Assembly (NCBI GenBank): GCA_965200045.1
Contig: OZ241330.1
Coordinates: forward strand, 2,232,001 to 2,296,000
Source: Bin25 sp026709415
Lineage (GTDB): Bacteria; Bacteroidota; Bacteroidia; Flavobacteriales; Flavobacteriaceae
DNA: 64,000 nt
Direction: 5' to 3'
Shown: positions 1-8,169 of the stretch, piece by piece
Layout of the letters: every line of letters starts with the position of its first letter
How positions within the stretch are numbered: the first letter of the stretch is position 1
The notes under the pieces: model-generated
Seen by the model: the letters and a program-made list of their open reading frames with translations, nothing else
Told to the model about the DNA's origin: nothing
The model's database searches: none
Program-made: the position numbers and the translations under genes

Positions 1-42
1 GACATCTTGAGGATGTTGTTCCAAAACCTCATGTAATTTCAT
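1..42 (-). CDS. 5' end of a gene running off the left edge
   Basis: Fourteen codons are visible, starting with ATG at 42-40 and reading MKLHEVLEQHPQDV before the window ends. A TAnnTTTG-type -7 box (TAAATTTG on the minus strand, 70-63) lies about 20 bases upstream of the start, which fits a Bacteroidota promoter and supports a real start. The product cannot be identified from so short a piece. Confidence 0.45.
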   Translation of the reverse strand, partial: MKLHEVLEQHPQDV

Positions 43-481
43 AGTAGCAGTATATTTTCATACAAATTTACAAATAATGCATTAAAATACACTCTTTATT
101 TTATTGAGGATTATCAAATGAAAAGCCACGGAATGGATAGAAACACAAAACTACGATGTCTAATGCCACCAAAAATCTAAAGATGCAACAACACCAACGC
201 ATTGGTCGGAGGCCAATGACCTTGGATGATATGGATTTAAAGCGTTGGATATTTTTTTGAGGCATCCAGTCTTTCATTTTAATGGAGTAAGACTGATTTA
301 TTTTTTGACATGGGTTTCATCCGAACGTCGATATACCACCAGCCTTGTTCTTTCATCACTTGTTTTATTTTGGCAATCAAACTCACCGATACGACCAGTA
401 TGCGATACCGAATGTCCATATAAGATTTACCTTGCTATAAGTATTTGGCGATTTGTTTTGGGTTTGTTGAAAAATTTTTTC
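43..481. other. intergenic stretch without a convincing gene
   Basis: Apart from the -7 box for the leftmost gene, I see no recognisable gene. A 46-codon minus-strand ORF (279-419) and an 83-codon plus-strand ORF (245-496) are open, but neither resembles a known family. The plus-strand ORF runs into the specificity-cassette junction repeat at 482-512 in the wrong frame. This is probably degenerate accessory DNA. Confidence 0.4.
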
Positions 482-512
482 GGAGGATTTTTTTAGACCA
501 AAAATAATATGG
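482..512 (+). repeat. specificity-cassette junction repeat, inverted copy
   Basis: This 31-bp stretch begins GGAGGATTTT and encodes the EDFxRPKIIW junction. It matches the minus-strand copy at 1770-1800 with three mismatches and is in opposite orientation to it. Recombination between the two would invert 482-1800 and exchange the C-terminal half of the specificity domain. Confidence 0.6.
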
Positions 513-890
513 GCTGGACTTGGTTTAAATTTAAATTTTGGCTACGATAATGGAAAAAGCCATTTAATTGCTCCAGCTAGTTTTTTGACAGGAAAAAATT
601 TAATTTTTTTGCTAGGATTTCTGAACTCAAAAGTTGCTTCATTTTATTTTAAGTCAATTGGCTGCAATCTAGGAGGAGGTTATCGTTGGTACAATTATAC
701 AATTGAAAAGATTTTGGTTGTTAATCCAAAACTTTATAAATCAAAAGGCAAAATTGAAAAACTCACAAATCAATTGTGTAAGAAAGATGTTAATCAAAAT
801 CTGGCATTGATGTTGAAAATGGATAACTTATTTTACAATGAGTACTGTTTAAATTCTGATGAAATTAATTTTCTCAAAAGAATAGAATAA
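483..890 (+). pseudogene. spare C-terminal specificity cassette of a type IIG RM enzyme (inverted)
   Basis: The reading frame is open from GAG at 483 to a TAA at 888-890. It starts SEDFFRPKIIW and continues with FLLGFLNSK, GGGYRW and a C-terminal LFYNEYCLNSDEI block. This is colinear with the C-terminal half of the target-recognition (TaqI_C-like) domain encoded at 1380-1800 on the other strand, which has EDFDRPKIIW, YLSGFLNSK, GGNSRW and VFYDMLQFNKNEI. There is no start codon or N-terminal half: in-frame stops lie just upstream of 483. It is therefore a silent half-domain, not a free-standing gene. An internal ATG-like start around 585 is possible but would cut the domain. It lies tail-to-tail with the next cassette. 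Confidence 0.65.
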
Positions 891-955
891 TTAAGGTCAT
901 GATCAACCATTTAGCGCAGCACTAATTGGATAAAAATTCATTGTTTTAAAAAGAA

Positions 956-1390
956 TTATTGCCCCACATGTTTATTCTTATTGTCTAGCGCTTCTAAAAT
1001 TTTTTTTTCATTCTGGTTTAAATTATAAACACCATATAATTGGCTTTCAATTTCATAAATAAGTCTTTGTCTTTTTTGGGAGTCAATACTTAGTTCTTGA
1101 AGTTCTTTAACCGTTTTAGTTAGGTTTGAATCTAAACTTTGATTGATTTTTAAAATTGGGATTTTCTCAAAGAATACTTTGCTTAATTCTAGTCCATTTC
1201 CTAAGACTGGAAAATTAGAATTAAAGCAAACTCTGAAGATAGATGAGTTTAGAAAAGCTGTTAAATATCCAAGTCGTTCCCCTACTATTATGAAGCATTT
1301 TTGATTTGTTAAAAATAAATTGTAATCCAAATAAAATGGTGAAAATGTAGTCATGTTGGGATAGACTATTTTTAGTCTATCAAAATCCTC
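956..1390 (-). pseudogene. spare C-terminal specificity cassette of a type IIG RM enzyme (direct)
   Basis: The frame is open from GAG at 1390 to the stop at 956 (144 codons). It starts EDFDRLKIVYPN and carries a YLTAFLNSS block like YLSGFLNSK of the neighbouring domain, then a helical C-terminus (QLYGVYNLNQNEKKI) typical of TaqI_C-like ends. An internal ATG at 1354 exists but starts inside the homologous block. The cassette begins inside the last codons of the upstream coding frame (the stop of that frame is at 1380-1382), so it follows it in tandem. It lacks a methylase part and is best read as a silent alternative specificity half-domain. Confidence 0.65.
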
Positions 1391-1391
1391 C
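1368..1391 (-). repeat. specificity-cassette junction repeat, direct copy
   Basis: On the minus strand this reads GGAGGATTTTGATAGAC followed by TAAAAATA. The first 17 bases are identical to the copy at 1770-1800. The same stretch contains half of a perfect 9-bp inverted repeat (GATAGACTA, 4-base loop) at 1360-1381. Confidence 0.6.
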
Positions 1392-2024
1392 TATAAATTC
1401 TATTTCATTTTTATTGAACTGAAGCATATCGTAAAATACATTATCTATTTTCATTAAATTCTCATTTAAACTAGTTTGAAAGTTTTTAGACGATTGGTCA
1501 ATTTCCAAAATTTGAAATACAAACTTCTCAATTTTTTTTCTCCACCCTTGTTTTGCTGAAATGATGGGTAATTTTTCAACTGCATAAACAAGCCAACGGC
1601 TATTACCTCCAATTTCGGGACCATAACGGTTAAAATACCAATGACAAATTTTTGAATTTAGAAACCCCGATAAATATGGAATTTGCTTTCCAACAAAAAA
1701 AAACGCAGTATTCAACAATAAATATCTATTTCTACATAAATGAAATTTTGGTGAGTTTGAAATATCATTCCAAATTATTTTTGGTCTATCAAAATCCTCC
1801 CAATAACTTATACTATCTTGAGTTTCAAACCATTTGTTATTGGTTTTTTTACGCGAACCCTTTATACCAGATTGTTCTAATCGAACTTTACCAAAGCTTA
1901 ATAAATGCTCTTTTACACTTGGGTAGTCATCAACATTCAAATTTCTACTTGGAAATGTTGTTATTAGATATTTATCGGCAAAATCATAACCATACTTTCT
2001 AATATCTCTTCCCCGAAGTAATGG
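1380..2024 (-). pseudogene. displaced C-terminal specificity domain of the type IIG enzyme
   Basis: Reading from 2024 down, the frame gives PLLRGRDIRKYGYDF. This is the canonical start of the specificity region after an Eco57I-type methylase (the LRGRDI motif). It continues through NLNVDDYPSVKEHL, YWEDFDRPKIIW and YLSGFLNSK to a stop at 1380. It is the true continuation of the methylase ORF that ends at 1999, but one frame away because of a 25-bp duplication at 2027-2076. A TGA at 2025-2027 closes this frame upstream. Residual translation could start at an internal codon, such as the one at 1940, but would give only a partial domain. Confidence 0.75.
1770..1800 (-). repeat. specificity-cassette junction repeat, in the expressed position
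   Basis: This is the in-gene copy of the junction (minus strand GGAGGATTTTGATAGACCAA...), encoding EDFDRPKIIW. It is shared with 1368-1391 (direct) and 482-512 (inverted), and marks the crossover point between the constant first half and the variable second half of the specificity domain. Confidence 0.6.
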
Positions 2025-5000
2025 TCATATAACCTCGACACTTTTGGGGTCGTATAATTTCGGCACTTTTAGGGTCTTTTTGAATTAATTCATCACGTTT
2101 TGCACCATCAATTATAAAAGCCCTATTGTAGCCTGTTTTTACACCATAGTTAATCTTTATATCCCAATCTTTTAGTGGCGTTCCCATTTTTTCAATCTTC
2201 TCTTTGATAGATTGTTCAATAGGGGAAAGAATAACCCAATTTTCCTTGCTGAGTTTTGGAATGATCGTGTAATCTTTTTTTTCAAGCAGCTGTATATCAA
2301 ATTGTTTACCATCTGTTGAAATAGCCTTGAGATTATGCTTTTCCTTATGTCGATTTTGAATTAATAAAATATTCGTATCAACTGTAACAGAATCAAAGAT
2401 TCTAGGTCCTAAATCTAAAAGTATCAATGGATTCATTTTACTGAATAAGTCGCGTAATTTCTCTCCATATTTAGATCTCATCCATTTGTTTGAAGTTATA
2501 TAGCATAAAAATCCATTGGGTTTTAACAAGGACAAACCTTTTTCATAAAACAAGCAATAGATATCCCCTGTTCTTTCGAAAGTCGAATAGCCTTGATTTT
2601 TAAATCTTGTGGCTTCACTTCTAATTTTTTGAAGTTGTATATATGGCGGATTGCCGATTATAATGTCAAAACCAGTAAACTTCCCATCTATATTCAACAA
2701 CTCTGGAAATTCGAATCTCCATTCAAAAGAATCAGAATATATCTCTGAATTTTGGAATCCCGAAATTTGACTTTCAACTTTGTCTATCTTATTTCGTAAA
2801 TCTTGAATTTGCTTTTCATCTTTTTTAGATTTTTTAAGGTCTAGAAGCTTATAGTTCTTTACAGCTTTTGTAAAATCATCCAATTGTGAATGTAAATTTT
2901 GTCTTTTTATAATCAAATTTTGTGGCACTGATTTTTGAATTTGCTCCTTTAAATCACTCAGTTTTTTTACAAGTTTGTTTTTTATAGACTTGTCATTAGT
3001 CCTTTTATAATCAAAAACTAATTTTTTATACCCATCCAACCCTTTTCTATCCTTTATTAGAGTTTTCAATGGCTCATTTAACTGAAATTTATGAATTAGC
3101 GAGTTGCCAACTTTAATATTTATGTCAATATTTGGTAACGTTTCTAATTCCTTGAAATCACTTTCTTTCTTGTAAAATGAATTTTTCAGTAACTCTATCC
3201 ATAATCTCAAACGACAAATATTAACGGAATTTGAGTTGATATCAACACCAAATAAAGAATTTTCAATGATAATCTTCTTCTGATAAAATATTGTCTCTTG
3301 TATTTTTTGGATATCAGATTTGACCTTTCCATTCTCAGATAATCTATATCTATATGGTTCTTCGTTATACTGGATGGTTAATTCATCATTATCGACGCCA
3401 ATTTGAATATCTCTTATTCTATCTTCATATTCACTATAAAGTATCCCTAATTCACTTTTTAATTTGATGATTTGGTTCAACATTGACACTAAATAATGTC
3501 CAGAACCCACAGCAGGATCGCAGATTTTCAATTCATTAAATAATCGGATATACTCCTTATCATTGGATCTTTCCATATGATTTTTTAAATCCTTAATGGA
3601 TTTGCAATTCCATCCGAATTCTTGATTAAAATTTGCTAAAACTGATTTTTGAAGGGTTATTTCACACATTTGTGATGTAATGTATGAAGGCGTATAAACA
3701 GACCCGTCTTTGTAGCCATTTATTTTTTCAAATATTAATCCTAAAACTGAAGAATTTATTAAAGGTTTTCGTTCTGATATAAATTCACCACTACTGCTTT
3801 CAATTCCAAAATCATAATAATTAATAAAGTCTATGAAATATTCTAATAGTTTCAGTTCTGATTTCTCAGACAAGCAACTTCTTTTATATTTTCTAATGGT
3901 GACATGATCAGCTAAATTTGATATTCTTATCGTCTTTTTTTCAAGTTCACTTGGTTCAAAAAGAGAACTATTTAAGTAAGGGATAAAATCAACATTAAAG
4001 TTTGTAAAAGATGCTGCTATTCTATCCTTTTTTGATAAAACATCAAAAAACAAAGCATTAACCTTATCAAAATCTTCGAGAACCTCCTTTCGAAAAAATT
4101 TGTAATCGCTATTATCTCTTTGAAAATTGACAACATTCGTTTCTAACAATTTTAAAAATATCAGTCGATTAATCCAAGTGATGGCTAGTTCCAATCCAAC
4201 TCCAAATATTTGATCTTCATAATTATTTCCAAATCTCTTAATATTTGGGATGTTATCAAATACGCCGTCTGATTCTATGGATTGTTGTATACAATCCAAA
4301 AAGCTTCCTTTGTTATCTCCTTTTTCTAGTATAATTTTTCCATTTTTCTCAATTTCTTGGATACCTATTAAGTATAATAGTTCGTAGTAAAAGTTTTTGT
4401 TTAAAGAATTCCTATCATCATTGAACTCCCTAAGAAGATTCTCCTTCGAAAAAAAACGGTATAACATCTTCTCATTTTCGTTTTTAATGATATCAGAAAT
4501 TTTAAAATATGTCGATGATAGTACTGAATCTTCTCGTTCGATAAATCCTTGAATAAAATCATACATCTGATCCGTTCTTGGGTTGTCGGTTTTATCGTTC
4601 CTCCAATCATTGAAATAGTTCTTAATCTCTGGTTTATAAAAAAGTTTCTGAATTTCTTTAGAATCAAAAACATACCAATCGTCAAAGTTGGTAATGATTA
4701 AATTTTTGATTTGATCATTTCGCTCAGTAGTTTTTTCATAGAGATAGTATAAAATTAACTCATGAAATGACTTCTTATTGATATTGTCGTGATCTATCAT
4801 TTCTGTATTTCTCTTTGTTTTGAGTTCAAAAAGAACTTCAACAGATGAATTAGAGTTTTTAGATATGACTAAATCTGGTCCTATTAGCCCATTGTAGGTT
4901 TTTTCATTGATATAATGATTTTTGTATAAAGTACTTTTGAGAAAGTCTCTTAAGTAAGGCTTTTGTGCTGATTCATTAGTGTTCTGAGCATTTTTTATAG

Positions 5001-5115
5001 AATTAAAATACTTGTTAAGTTTTTCTATAAAATTTTTGTAAGTCTCAATTACAATTGACTCATTTCTGTATGATTTTTTAAAAGACTCGTTTAAAGATCT
5101 TATTTCTAATTTCAA
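1999..5115 (-). CDS. type IIG restriction-modification enzyme (nuclease + methylase part)
   Basis: This 1038-residue product has an N-terminal PD-(D/E)xK-like nuclease (D81 ... E97-L-K99). It also has an N6-adenine methylase with the SAM motif DPAVGSGHY near residue 530, FGVDINSNSVNICRLRLW, and the catalytic NPPY near residue 820. This is the Eco57I-type single-chain layout, in which one polypeptide cuts and methylates. The C-terminal 22 residues are out of frame because of the 25-bp duplication, so the natural specificity domain is lost. An enzyme like this may be inactive or have altered specificity. The start is TTG at 5115, since no in-frame ATG precedes the nuclease motif and a stop lies upstream. 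The 5' end may be truncated next to the GGGGATTATA sequence at 5121. The very low GC matches the cassettes downstream. Confidence 0.8.
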   Translation of the reverse strand: MKLEIRSLNESFKKSYRNESIVIETYKNFIEKLNKYFNSIKNAQNTNESAQKPYLRDFLKSTLYKNHYINEKTYNGLIGPDLVISKNSNSSVEVLFELKTKRNTEMIDHDNINKKSFHELILYYLYEKTTERNDQIKNLIITNFDDWYVFDSKEIQKLFYKPEIKNYFNDWRNDKTDNPRTDQMYDFIQGFIEREDSVLSSTYFKISDIIKNENEKMLYRFFSKENLLREFNDDRNSLNKNFYYELLYLIGIQEIEKNGKIILEKGDNKGSFLDCIQQSIESDGVFDNIPNIKRFGNNYEDQIFGVGLELAITWINRLIFLKLLETNVVNFQRDNSDYKFFRKEVLEDFDKVNALFFDVLSKKDRIAASFTNFNVDFIPYLNSSLFEPSELEKKTIRISNLADHVTIRKYKRSCLSEKSELKLLEYFIDFINYYDFGIESSSGEFISERKPLINSSVLGLIFEKINGYKDGSVYTPSYITSQMCEITLQKSVLANFNQEFGWNCKSIKDLKNHMERSNDKEYIRLFNELKICDPAVGSGHYLVSMLNQIIKLKSELGILYSEYEDRIRDIQIGVDNDELTIQYNEEPYRYRLSENGKVKSDIQKIQETIFYQKKIIIENSLFGVDINSNSVNICRLRLWIELLKNSFYKKESDFKELETLPNIDINIKVGNSLIHKFQLNEPLKTLIKDRKGLDGYKKLVFDYKRTNDKSIKNKLVKKLSDLKEQIQKSVPQNLIIKRQNLHSQLDDFTKAVKNYKLLDLKKSKKDEKQIQDLRNKIDKVESQISGFQNSEIYSDSFEWRFEFPELLNIDGKFTGFDIIIGNPPYIQLQKIRSEATRFKNQGYSTFERTGDIYCLFYEKGLSLLKPNGFLCYITSNKWMRSKYGEKLRDLFSKMNPLILLDLGPRIFDSVTVDTNILLIQNRHKEKHNLKAISTDGKQFDIQLLEKKDYTIIPKLSKENWVILSPIEQSIKEKIEKMGTPLKDWDIKINYGVKTGYNRAFIIDGAKRDELIQKDPKSAEIIRPQKCRGYMTITSGKRY
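2027..2076 (-). repeat. 25-bp imperfect tandem duplication causing a frameshift
   Basis: Two adjacent 25-bp units (2076-2052 and 2051-2027, minus strand) match at 20 of 25 positions, and all five differences are transitions. Reading across one unit only gives DPKSAEIIRPLLRGRDIRKY, the expected hinge. With both units the frame shifts by +1 and the methylase ORF stops at 1999. The duplication therefore disconnects methylase and specificity domain. Confidence 0.8.
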
Positions 5116-5123
5116 TTTTAGGG

Positions 5124-5219
5124 GATTATACGCCTATTTTGGCTCAAGTTGAGTATCGCTGTAATTTGCTTTTATTAGCGTCTAAATTACAAGACTTACA
5201 AAAACCCTTTTTAGAATAA
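5124..5219 (+). pseudogene. short C-terminal gene remnant, 31 codons
   Basis: An in-frame tail reads DYTPILAQVEYRC and ends KPFLE before TAA at 5217-5219. Its composition looks like a real protein end, but there is no start codon. It begins directly at GGGGATTATA, the first ten bases of the terminal repeat of the element at 12702-14327. I do not recognise the family. Confidence 0.25.
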
Positions 5220-5244
5220 ACGAGACTCTCGTATTTGATAAAAA

Positions 5245-6306
5245 CTATGCGATGGTTCCTTGGCAAGAAGAACCAGCACCAGCAGTGCAACCATAACAAT
5301 GTTGAGAAATACAAATCTTTCGGTTTTGTAACGAATGAATATCGAAATCAGATATGTGTTTTGACTTACTGGCAACCTTTAATTCCAACATTTGATTAAA
5401 ATCACAATCATACAAATAGCCATCATAGCTCACCGAAATCGTATTGGTACACATGACATTTTCAACAGTGTGTGGATTGAATGCATTAACCAATTTTGTC
5501 ATGTAACCTTCAAAATTTTCAGAAGCAACTAAAAAATCTAAAAACCGACTGATTGGTAGATTGGTAATACAAAAAAGATGATTGAATGTAATGCCAAAAT
5601 CTTCAAACAGAGCCTCCTTGAACTCGGCTTCTAATTCTTGCTGTCCCCTTGGAAGATAGGCTCCAAGTGGATTGTAAACTAAATCTATTTCCAATCCTGT
5701 CCCCTCAATACCATAGCCTACTTCATTTAATTTTTGAAGAGCTTCAATGGATTTATGAAAGACTCCATCTCCCCTTTGTCGATCCGTTTTTCCACGGCGA
5801 TAAAAAGGTAGTGAAGATATGATATGGAGACCGTGCTTCTTGAAAAAAGAGGGATATCTGTAATACTTTGGATTGGCTCGAAGAATGGTTAAATTAGAAC
5901 GAACAATAATTTCAGGAATGTCTATTTCCGATGCTTTTTCAATAAACCAACAAAAATCTGGATGCATCTCAGGTGCTCCTCCAGTGATGTCAAGAGTTTG
6001 AACATTGTGATTTTTTGCGACTTCGAGACATTGCAACATAATCTCTCTACTCATTTTTTCCTGCCGGTCTGGCCCTGCATCCACATGACAATGAGCACAC
6101 ACTTGATTGCACATGTACCCAATATTTAATTGAAGAATTTCCAATTCTTTAGGTCGGATAGACTCTATTTGATGCTCACGTAATTTTTTAGAAAACGTAG
6201 GGAGTTCTCCCGATAAAAAAACACTATTGGATAAAAACTCTAATTGTTTTTGTGCATCCGACAATTGACTTTTCTGAGCTTTGAGAGATTTTTTAGCTAA
6301 CATCAC
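5245..6306 (-). CDS. arsS: arsenosugar biosynthesis radical SAM protein ArsS
   Basis: This 353-residue radical SAM enzyme has the [4Fe-4S]/SAM motif C66-x3-C70-x2-C73 (CNQVCAHC) and a Cys-rich C-terminal domain ending CYGCTAGAGSSCQGTIA. That ending is the hallmark of the ArsS (DUF3641) family. The family is assigned to joining the SAM-derived adenosyl moiety to methylated arsenic on the way to arsenosugars. The C-terminal cysteines are Cys here; no selenocysteine is needed. The start could be either of two consecutive ATGs. It overlaps the upstream peroxidase-like gene by 4 bp, so the two are translationally coupled. The partner methyltransferase ArsM is not in the window. Confidence 0.9.
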   Translation of the reverse strand: MMLAKKSLKAQKSQLSDAQKQLEFLSNSVFLSGELPTFSKKLREHQIESIRPKELEILQLNIGYMCNQVCAHCHVDAGPDRQEKMSREIMLQCLEVAKNHNVQTLDITGGAPEMHPDFCWFIEKASEIDIPEIIVRSNLTILRANPKYYRYPSFFKKHGLHIISSLPFYRRGKTDRQRGDGVFHKSIEALQKLNEVGYGIEGTGLEIDLVYNPLGAYLPRGQQELEAEFKEALFEDFGITFNHLFCITNLPISRFLDFLVASENFEGYMTKLVNAFNPHTVENVMCTNTISVSYDGYLYDCDFNQMLELKVASKSKHISDFDIHSLQNRKICISQHCYGCTAGAGSSCQGTIA

Positions 6307-6638
6307 ATGCTGAGCTTGTTATATATATTCATTGCTTGCACTGTATGAACCAATGATGCCCCTCCTCGAATCGCGCCAGCAACATGTATCGCTTCCATCA
6401 TTTCTTCCTTTTCAATACCCCGTTCAAGGCCGTCATTTGTATAAGCATCAATACAGTAAGGACACTGTATGGTGTGGGCTACCGCTAAAGCTATCAATGA
6501 TTTTTCTCTTTCAGATAAAGTTCCTTTTTGGAAAACACTTTGATAATATTCAAAGAATTTTTTTCCTAATTCTGGATTCCAATCATTGATATTTCCAAAT
6601 TTAGCTAAATCTTCAGGTTGATAATAACTTTTGCTCAT
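6303..6638 (-). CDS. arsenosugar-associated peroxidase-like protein (AhpD/CMD fold)
   Basis: This 111-residue carboxymuconolactone-decarboxylase-type protein has the redox motif CPYC at residues 59-62 in the HTIQCPYCIDAY context, as in AhpD-like peroxidases. Length and position immediately before arsS match the arsenosugar-associated peroxidase-like family found beside arsS in many bacteria. The role is probably thiol redox or arsenic-species handling; this is an inference. It is the first gene of a two-gene minus-strand operon, with about 130 bp of upstream region before the divergent promoter at 6765. Confidence 0.85.
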   Translation of the reverse strand: MSKSYYQPEDLAKFGNINDWNPELGKKFFEYYQSVFQKGTLSEREKSLIALAVAHTIQCPYCIDAYTNDGLERGIEKEEMMEAIHVAGAIRGGASLVHTVQAMNIYNKLSM

Positions 6639-6764
6639 AGTTTAATTGACTAAAATTGTTTTATACTTTATCCAAACTGTGTTTCCAATTTAAAAATTGA
6701 TAGGAACAAAAGTATTACATCCCATATGATTCTTCGGCAGCTCTATAAAACATGAATACTTCGA

Positions 6765-6794
6765 TTTGAAATAAGAACGTTATAATTAATTTTG
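6765..6794 (+). promoter_or_regulatory. Bacteroidota-type promoter
   Basis: TTTG (6765-6768), 18 bases, then TAATTTTG (6787-6794) is a near-perfect match to the Bacteroidota housekeeping consensus TTTG-N19-TAnnTTTG. It lies 24 bases before the ATG at 6818 and should drive the two small paralogous genes. Confidence 0.6.
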
Positions 6795-6817
6795 TAGTAG
6801 ACGAAGTTCAAAGTAGC

Positions 6818-7075
6818 ATGAAAGAAATTATGACTCAAGTCCTCGCAGAAAGTGTGCAAATTGGGGACAAGATAGTGAGTAAATCCGAAAACGATGAAGA
6901 AGAAATCATTGGTATCGTAGAAGAAGTTGTCATATTAAATAGGATTTTTATTAGAGTAGACAAACGTAAGCTCTTACATTGGATAAGTTTTGCGTTAACA
7001 AACAAGGATAATCAATCTTTAAGAACAATCAGTTACAAGTCTAAAGATGTGATTTCTAAAATTATAACGATATGA
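6818..7075 (+). CDS. small protein of unknown function, paralogue of the next gene
   Basis: This 85-residue acidic protein with no signal peptide has its core VQIGDKIV ... EEIIGIVEEVVI, which suggests a small all-beta barrel of SH3/KOW or Hint-like type. It is clearly homologous to the product of the gene that overlaps it by 4 bp: both share IGD, a GxVEEvVI strand, an IR-D turn and a terminal K-II strand. The good promoter 24 bp upstream and the overlapped pair argue that it is real. The location between arsS and the arsenosugar glycosyltransferase hints at a link to arsenic metabolism, but I know of no described function. Confidence 0.65.
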   Translation: MKEIMTQVLAESVQIGDKIVSKSENDEEEIIGIVEEVVILNRIFIRVDKRKLLHWISFALTNKDNQSLRTISYKSKDVISKIITI

Positions 7076-7335
7076 GGAGAGTCGAAAGTCAAATTGTAGC
7101 CACAAATGTTAAAATTGGTGATTTAATTCAAATCAGAGAATATGAATCAGGGAACGTTATCATAGGAAATGTTGAAGAGATCGTTATTTCAACTGACGTT
7201 TACATTCGAAGGGATGAAACAATTGTACAAAATTCTATGCGATTTCTTATAACTGAAGAAAGCAGTCAAGAACAAGAATACTCGATTTTTCTCAGACAAG
7301 ATGAATTCGTGACAAAAATGATTATTTGTGAATAA
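7072..7335 (+). CDS. small protein of unknown function, paralogue of the previous gene
   Basis: This 87-residue protein has the same fold pattern as its neighbour: VKIGDLIQ near residue 15, NVEEIVI near residue 34, then YIRRDET. The ATG overlaps the upstream stop (ATGA), so the pair is co-translated. Divergence between the two is high, so this is an old tandem duplication that has been retained. There is no membrane segment and no catalytic motif. A heteromeric binding or regulatory pair would fit, but that is speculation. Confidence 0.65.
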   Translation: MRRVESQIVATNVKIGDLIQIREYESGNVIIGNVEEIVISTDVYIRRDETIVQNSMRFLITEESSQEQEYSIFLRQDEFVTKMIICE

Positions 7336-7557
7336 ACTTGACTTTTTCACACATAAACTGGTGATGGTCTTTTTGCTCTAAATGGTTGAGTTGTTATCAA
7401 TACAAAGACTGATTTTTTAGGTAAATTGTAGTTCTTGTGCCCTTTTTGGAATACGATTTAAGCCATGATTTTTTAGGTTTTTAACTTGGTTGATAGCCAA
7501 ATGGCTTACTGAATGTTAAATTTAATTTGAAACGGATGAAAAGTTTGAATAAAGCTA

Positions 7558-8169
7558 ATGAATAGACTTATCATCGTAATGGCAAGAGTCCCCATATTGG
7601 GTCAGGTAAAAACCAGATTAGCAAAGTCAATAGGAGACCATGCAGCCTTTTGGATCTATAAAAAACTTTTAAACAAAACCATTAAAACGATTGATAGTTC
7701 TTATTGGAAAACTGCTATCTTTTTTGATCCGAAACCTAATAGCATAGCTCCCTATCAAAACATTTCAAAATACATTTTAACACAAAAAGGAACTACTTTG
7801 GGCGAACGTTTAATCAATGCAACCACTTGGGGGTTTGATCAGGGTTATCAACAAGTGATCGTTGTTGGTTCTGACCTTTGGGACATCAACCAAGATACAT
7901 TAATAAACGGGTTCCATCATTTGGAGGATTCGGATTTTGTCATTGGACCAACTTATGATGGGGGGTATTACTTGATTGGTATGCGTTTTTACTTGAAGTC
8001 TCTTTTTAAAAACACATCTTGGAGTACTGATAGGGTGTTTGAACAAACCGTCAATAAATTGATTCATCACAAAACCAAAATATTAGAAAAAAAAAACGAT
8101 ATTGACAGTATTGATGATTTAAAAAAAGAAAAAGAACTTTACCAATTGTATCTAAAGAACTTTCAATGA
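7558..8169 (+). CDS. TIGR04282-type arsenosugar biosynthesis glycosyltransferase
   Basis: This 203-residue protein of the DUF2064 / rSAM-associated transferase family starts with MNRLIIVMARVPILGQVKTRL (the KTRL nucleotide-sugar-binding signature). It has DFVIGPTYDGGYYLIG, equivalent to the GPxxDGGYxLIG motif of the family, a GT-A-like nucleotidyl/glycosyl transferase fold. It is recurrent beside arsS and is proposed to act in arsenosugar assembly. The stop overlaps the next gene's ATG by 4 bp, so the two are coupled. The start at 7558 places the conserved N-terminus correctly. Confidence 0.85.
   Translation: MNRLIIVMARVPILGQVKTRLAKSIGDHAAFWIYKKLLNKTIKTIDSSYWKTAIFFDPKPNSIAPYQNISKYILTQKGTTLGERLINATTWGFDQGYQQVIVVGSDLWDINQDTLINGFHHLEDSDFVIGPTYDGGYYLIGMRFYLKSLFKNTSWSTDRVFEQTVNKLIHHKTKILEKKNDIDSIDDLKKEKELYQLYLKNFQ

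Noticed and set aside
245..496. 83-codon plus-strand ORF near the left edge
   Set aside because: No family resemblance, no promoter, and it runs into the specificity-cassette repeat in the wrong frame.
5245..5290. ArsS as a selenoprotein
   Set aside because: All key C-terminal positions are encoded by Cys codons and the frame has no internal TGA.
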